Notes under the pieces: model-generated
Seen by the model: the letters and a program-made list of their open reading frames with translations, nothing else
What the model was told of the DNA's origin: nothing
Database searches by the model: none
Position numbers and translations under genes: made by a program
Part shown: positions 5,572 through 7,642 of the stretch, in pieces
Numbering within the stretch: the stretch's first letter is position 1
How the letters are laid out: each line of letters begins with the position of its first letter
Assembly: GCA_946478975.1 (NCBI GenBank)
Contig: CAMLEO010000314.1
Span: 1-7,642, forward strand
DNA length: 7,642 bases
Reading direction: 5' to 3'
Origin: an uncultured Steroidobacter sp.
GTDB lineage: Bacteria; Pseudomonadota; Gammaproteobacteria; Steroidobacterales; Steroidobacteraceae

Positions 5572-7041
5572 ATGGTCAAAACGGTCACGCTGCCGATCCG
5601 CATCGAACCCTCCTGCGGACAGACGCTGCAGGATCAGATCTATGTCTGTATTCGCAGGTCCATCGTCGAAGGGCTGATCAGTGCCGACAGCCGGTTGCCC
5701 TCGACTCGTGCCCTGGCGGCGGATCTCGGCGTCTCGCGGACGACCGTGCTGCTGGCCTTCGAGCAATTGAAAGCCGAAGGTTACATCGTGCCGAAGCCCG
5801 GCTCCGGCATCTACATCGCGAAAGAGTTGCCCGATCGACGACCGCATCTGCGCGTCGTATCCACAGCAGCCACGGTGAAACATCCTTTGTTTTCTGCACG
5901 CGGACGCTCGCTCGCACAGGCGCGGAGTGCCGATCGGCGCACGTCTACACCGCCGCGTCCGTTTCGGCTCGGCACGCCGGCAGTCGATATGTTTCCTGTG
6001 CGGCTGTGGTCGCAGATCGCGCGCCAGTGCGTACGTTCGCTGTCGCCCACGCGACTCGACTATTCGCGCCTCGCTGGCCTGCGGAGATTACGCGAAGCGA
6101 TCGCCGAACAAATGCGCTCGCGCGGCACGAGCTGCGATCCGGAACAGGTGATCGTGGTCGCCGGCGCACAGCGAGGCATCGACCTGGTCTTTCACTTGTT
6201 ACTCGATGTGGGCGATCGCGTCTGGATCGAAGATCCCGGTTATCCCGGCGCGCACAGCGCCCTGATCTCCGCAGGCGCCAAAGCGGTGTGCGTGCCGGTG
6301 GATCAGAAAGGAATGATCGTCGATCCAACGTCACGTGGCAGCGCCCGCCTCGCCTACGTAACACCGTCGCATCAGTTTCCGCTCGGCATGCCGATGAGCC
6401 TGGCGCGACGACACAGCCTGCTGGCGTGGGCCAGCGAATCGCTGGCGTGGATCCTGGAGGACGATTACGACTGCACCTTCCGTTACGACGCCGATCCGTT
6501 GCCGTGTCTGCATGCGCTCGACCCGGACGGCCGCGTGATCTACGCAGGCACGTTCAGCAAGACTTTGTTTCCTGCCCTGCGCATGGGGTTCCTGGTCGTT
6601 CCCAGCGACCTGGTGGATGGATTCATCCGGGCACGCGGCGCCAGCGATGTTCATCCGCCGGTGCTGGATCAAATGATCCTGCTGGAGTTCATGACGCGCG
6701 GTCACTATCAGCGTCACGTTCGTCGCATGCAACAGGAGTACGCCGAACGACTGCATGCGCTGCGAACGGCGATCGATCGCACCGGAGCGGCACTGCGACT
6801 TCGTCCCGTGCACTCGGGGCTGCACGCAGTCGCCGATCTCGACGGCGTCGATGCGGAGCGCGTTTACATGGAGGCTGCCGCACGCAATCTCGAAGTCGTG
6901 CCCCTGTCGGCATATTGTTACGGCGGCGGGCAGAATCAAAACGGACTGCTGCTGGGATTCGGCGCCTGCCGTCCGGCGGCGATCCGAGCGGGAATGTGGC
7001 AACTCGCGGCAGCCATCGATGCCGCCCGCCGCTCACGCTGA
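5572..7041 (+). CDS. MocR/PdxR-type regulator: GntR wHTH fused to PLP aminotransferase fold
   Basis: The 489-residue product has an N-terminal GntR-type winged helix (about 12-82; RLPSTRALAADLGVSRTTVL, EGYIVPKPGSGIYIA), then a linker and a fold-type I aminotransferase domain. PLP-site motifs include WIEDPGYPGA, VTPSHQFPLG, EDDYD (296-300) and GTFSKTLFPALRMGF, with Lys330 as the expected Schiff-base lysine. MocR regulators sense an amine or amino acid through PLP; known targets include vitamin B6, GABA and taurine genes. No such metabolic gene is adjacent, so its target is open. I chose the ATG at 5572 because AAGGA (5560-5564) lies 7 bases upstream and MVKTVTLPI leads directly into the domain; an in-frame TTG at 5515 lies inside the preceding hairpin. 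Where many relatives have EDDYDSEF, this one has Cys301 (EDDYDCTF). The gene converges on the copper-storage gene. Confidence 0.93.
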   Translation: MVKTVTLPIRIEPSCGQTLQDQIYVCIRRSIVEGLISADSRLPSTRALAADLGVSRTTVLLAFEQLKAEGYIVPKPGSGIYIAKELPDRRPHLRVVSTAATVKHPLFSARGRSLAQARSADRRTSTPPRPFRLGTPAVDMFPVRLWSQIARQCVRSLSPTRLDYSRLAGLRRLREAIAEQMRSRGTSCDPEQVIVVAGAQRGIDLVFHLLLDVGDRVWIEDPGYPGAHSALISAGAKAVCVPVDQKGMIVDPTSRGSARLAYVTPSHQFPLGMPMSLARRHSLLAWASESLAWILEDDYDCTFRYDADPLPCLHALDPDGRVIYAGTFSKTLFPALRMGFLVVPSDLVDGFIRARGASDVHPPVLDQMILLEFMTRGHYQRHVRRMQQEYAERLHALRTAIDRTGAALRLRPVHSGLHAVADLDGVDAERVYMEAAARNLEVVPLSAYCYGGGQNQNGLLLGFGACRPAAIRAGMWQLAAAIDAARRSR

Positions 7042-7042
7042 A

Positions 7043-7471
7043 TCAGTTTGTTTGCACGACTCCGGACTCGCCGCCCAAGTCCTGCAGCGCCAGTCGGCAG
7101 GCGGCACGACAACGCCGGCAGCTCTCCGCACACAGCCGGCAATGCCGGTGCCGTTGCGCATGTCGCTCGCATTCTTCGGCGCACACCTCGCAGGCGCTGG
7201 CGCACACGTCCAGCATCTGCAGGAGAATTTTCTCGTTGCTTCCGGTGCGTCGCGAAGCCAGCGCACCAGTGGCAAAACAAACATCGGCGCAATCCATATC
7301 CACCCGGATGCATTGTCTCAGCTCGCCCGCCGCCGGCTCGGCTGTACAGGCGTCGGCACAACTCAGGCACGCCAGCACGCACTCGTAGCACTCTTCGATG
7401 CAGCGGATGAGAGTGTGACTGTCGCCGCCCCTCACCTCCGGATGTGCTTCGATCATTTCCCGCGCGTGCAT
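7043..7471 (-). CDS. Cysteine-rich four-helix-bundle copper-storage protein (Csp3-like)
   Basis: The 142-residue product has 18 cysteines, at residues 24, 28, 31, 35, 38, 42, 54, 61, 65, 90, 94, 97, 101, 111, 114, 118, 121 and 125. Most are spaced CxxC or CxxxC so that they point into the core of a helical bundle (for example CIEECYECVLACLSCADAC). This is the pattern of the Csp family, whose characterised Csp3 members bind many Cu(I) ions by thiolates and carry a similar number of cysteines. No signal peptide is present, which fits cytosolic Csp3 rather than exported Csp1. Histidines 104, 108 and 110 lie in the last interhelical turn and might guide copper entry. The ATG at 7471 follows a GGGGGA sequence 6 bases upstream; a second ATG at residue 6 is possible. 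Its stop is one base from the MocR stop. Confidence 0.88.
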   Translation of the reverse strand: MHAREMIEAHPEVRGGDSHTLIRCIEECYECVLACLSCADACTAEPAAGELRQCIRVDMDCADVCFATGALASRRTGSNEKILLQMLDVCASACEVCAEECERHAQRHRHCRLCAESCRRCRAACRLALQDLGGESGVVQTN

Positions 7472-7532
7472 TTCGTGTCCCCCGTCGTCATCGCCCAGAC
7501 GATCGAAAGGTGCGCCGACCCTGCCGTGTTCC

Positions 7533-7554
7533 CTGACACCTGGTGCCCTGTCAG
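7533..7554. promoter_or_regulatory. CTGACA-N10-TGTCAG inverted repeat upstream of the Csp3-like gene
   Basis: Perfect 6-bp arms (7533-7538 and 7549-7554) flank CCTGGTGCCC, and a second small palindrome CACC-T-GGTG (7537-7545) overlaps the left arm. The site lies 62-83 bases upstream of the minus-strand start at 7471, where an operator or promoter is expected. It does not match a CueR or CsoR consensus that I recognise. No convincing -10 box is seen, and the rest of 7472-7642 holds no gene I can support. Confidence 0.4.
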
Positions 7555-7642
7555 ACAGCGGCGCATCGCTACGTACAGCTTTCCGTCACCTCCGTGCGCT
7601 CGCGGGCTCGACGCTGGCCTCGCGCCGGCCTAGACTCGGGAC

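Noticed and set aside
6006..7388. Long open frame of 460 codons on the plus strand across the MocR and Csp3-like genes
   Set aside because: The translation is Arg/Ser-rich low complexity and spans two well-supported genes on opposite strands, so it is a GC-driven shadow.
7453..7566. Minus-strand 37-codon reading frame (MRRCLTGH...) ending in an ATGA overlap with the second Met of the Csp3-like protein
   Set aside because: It has no Shine-Dalgarno and no recognisable similarity; an ATGA overlap with an alternative start can occur by chance.
6755..7633. Open frame of 292 codons on the plus strand opposite the Csp3-like gene
   Set aside because: It begins inside the MocR gene and reads the complement of the cysteine-rich gene; it has no domain signature.
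7608..7636. Possible outward plus-strand promoter TCGACG-N17-TAGACT at the right edge, reminiscent of MerR-controlled promoters
   Set aside because: The -35 is poor, the dyad between the elements is imperfect, and the downstream gene lies outside the window, so nothing supports it.

Overview
The window is GC-rich, densely packed bacterial DNA, probably from a proteobacterium. The protein families and their sequence style resemble environmental Gammaproteobacteria that live on plant polymers. A Steroidobacter-like or Xanthomonadales-like host is my guess from family resemblance only. There are no rRNA, tRNA, CRISPR or insertion-sequence features. No gene-free stretch exceeds 300 bases: the longest gaps are 2381-2558 and 7472-7642.

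Left part (1-1882). The 5' portion of an SDR oxidoreductase gene runs off the left edge on the minus strand. It is divergent from a LysR-type regulator, and the shared 110-base gap holds an imperfect inverted repeat that could be the regulator's operator. Thirty-one bases behind the LysR gene is a YbaK-family Cys-tRNA(Pro) deacylase. It appears to start at a rare CTG codon and has threonine at the position of the family's catalytic lysine.

Middle part (1976-5484). A small YCII-domain protein is preceded by a perfect TATAAT box. Next comes an MFS transporter of the anion:cation symporter type (ExuT/hexuronate-like) with two additional predicted C-terminal membrane helices and no visible Shine-Dalgarno sequence. 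A perfect 10-bp hairpin separates it from a secreted SGNH/GDSL hydrolase of the XynE-like type. That enzyme keeps the Ser/Asp/His residues but has non-canonical residues at both oxyanion-hole positions, plus a lone cysteine pair. The transporter and secreted hydrolase could serve sugar-acid or acetylated plant polysaccharide use, but this is inferred from families and adjacency only.

Right part (5485-7642). A 14-bp-stem hairpin lies in the gap before a MocR/PdxR-type regulator (GntR wHTH fused to a PLP aminotransferase fold). This gene converges, with one base between the stop codons, on a minus-strand gene for an 18-cysteine four-helix-bundle copper-storage (Csp3-like) protein. The last 171 bases are the upstream region of that gene and hold an inverted repeat.

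No clearly new multi-gene system is visible. The best leads are the two enzymes with altered catalytic residues, the CTG start, the SD-less transporter start, and the two long hairpins.
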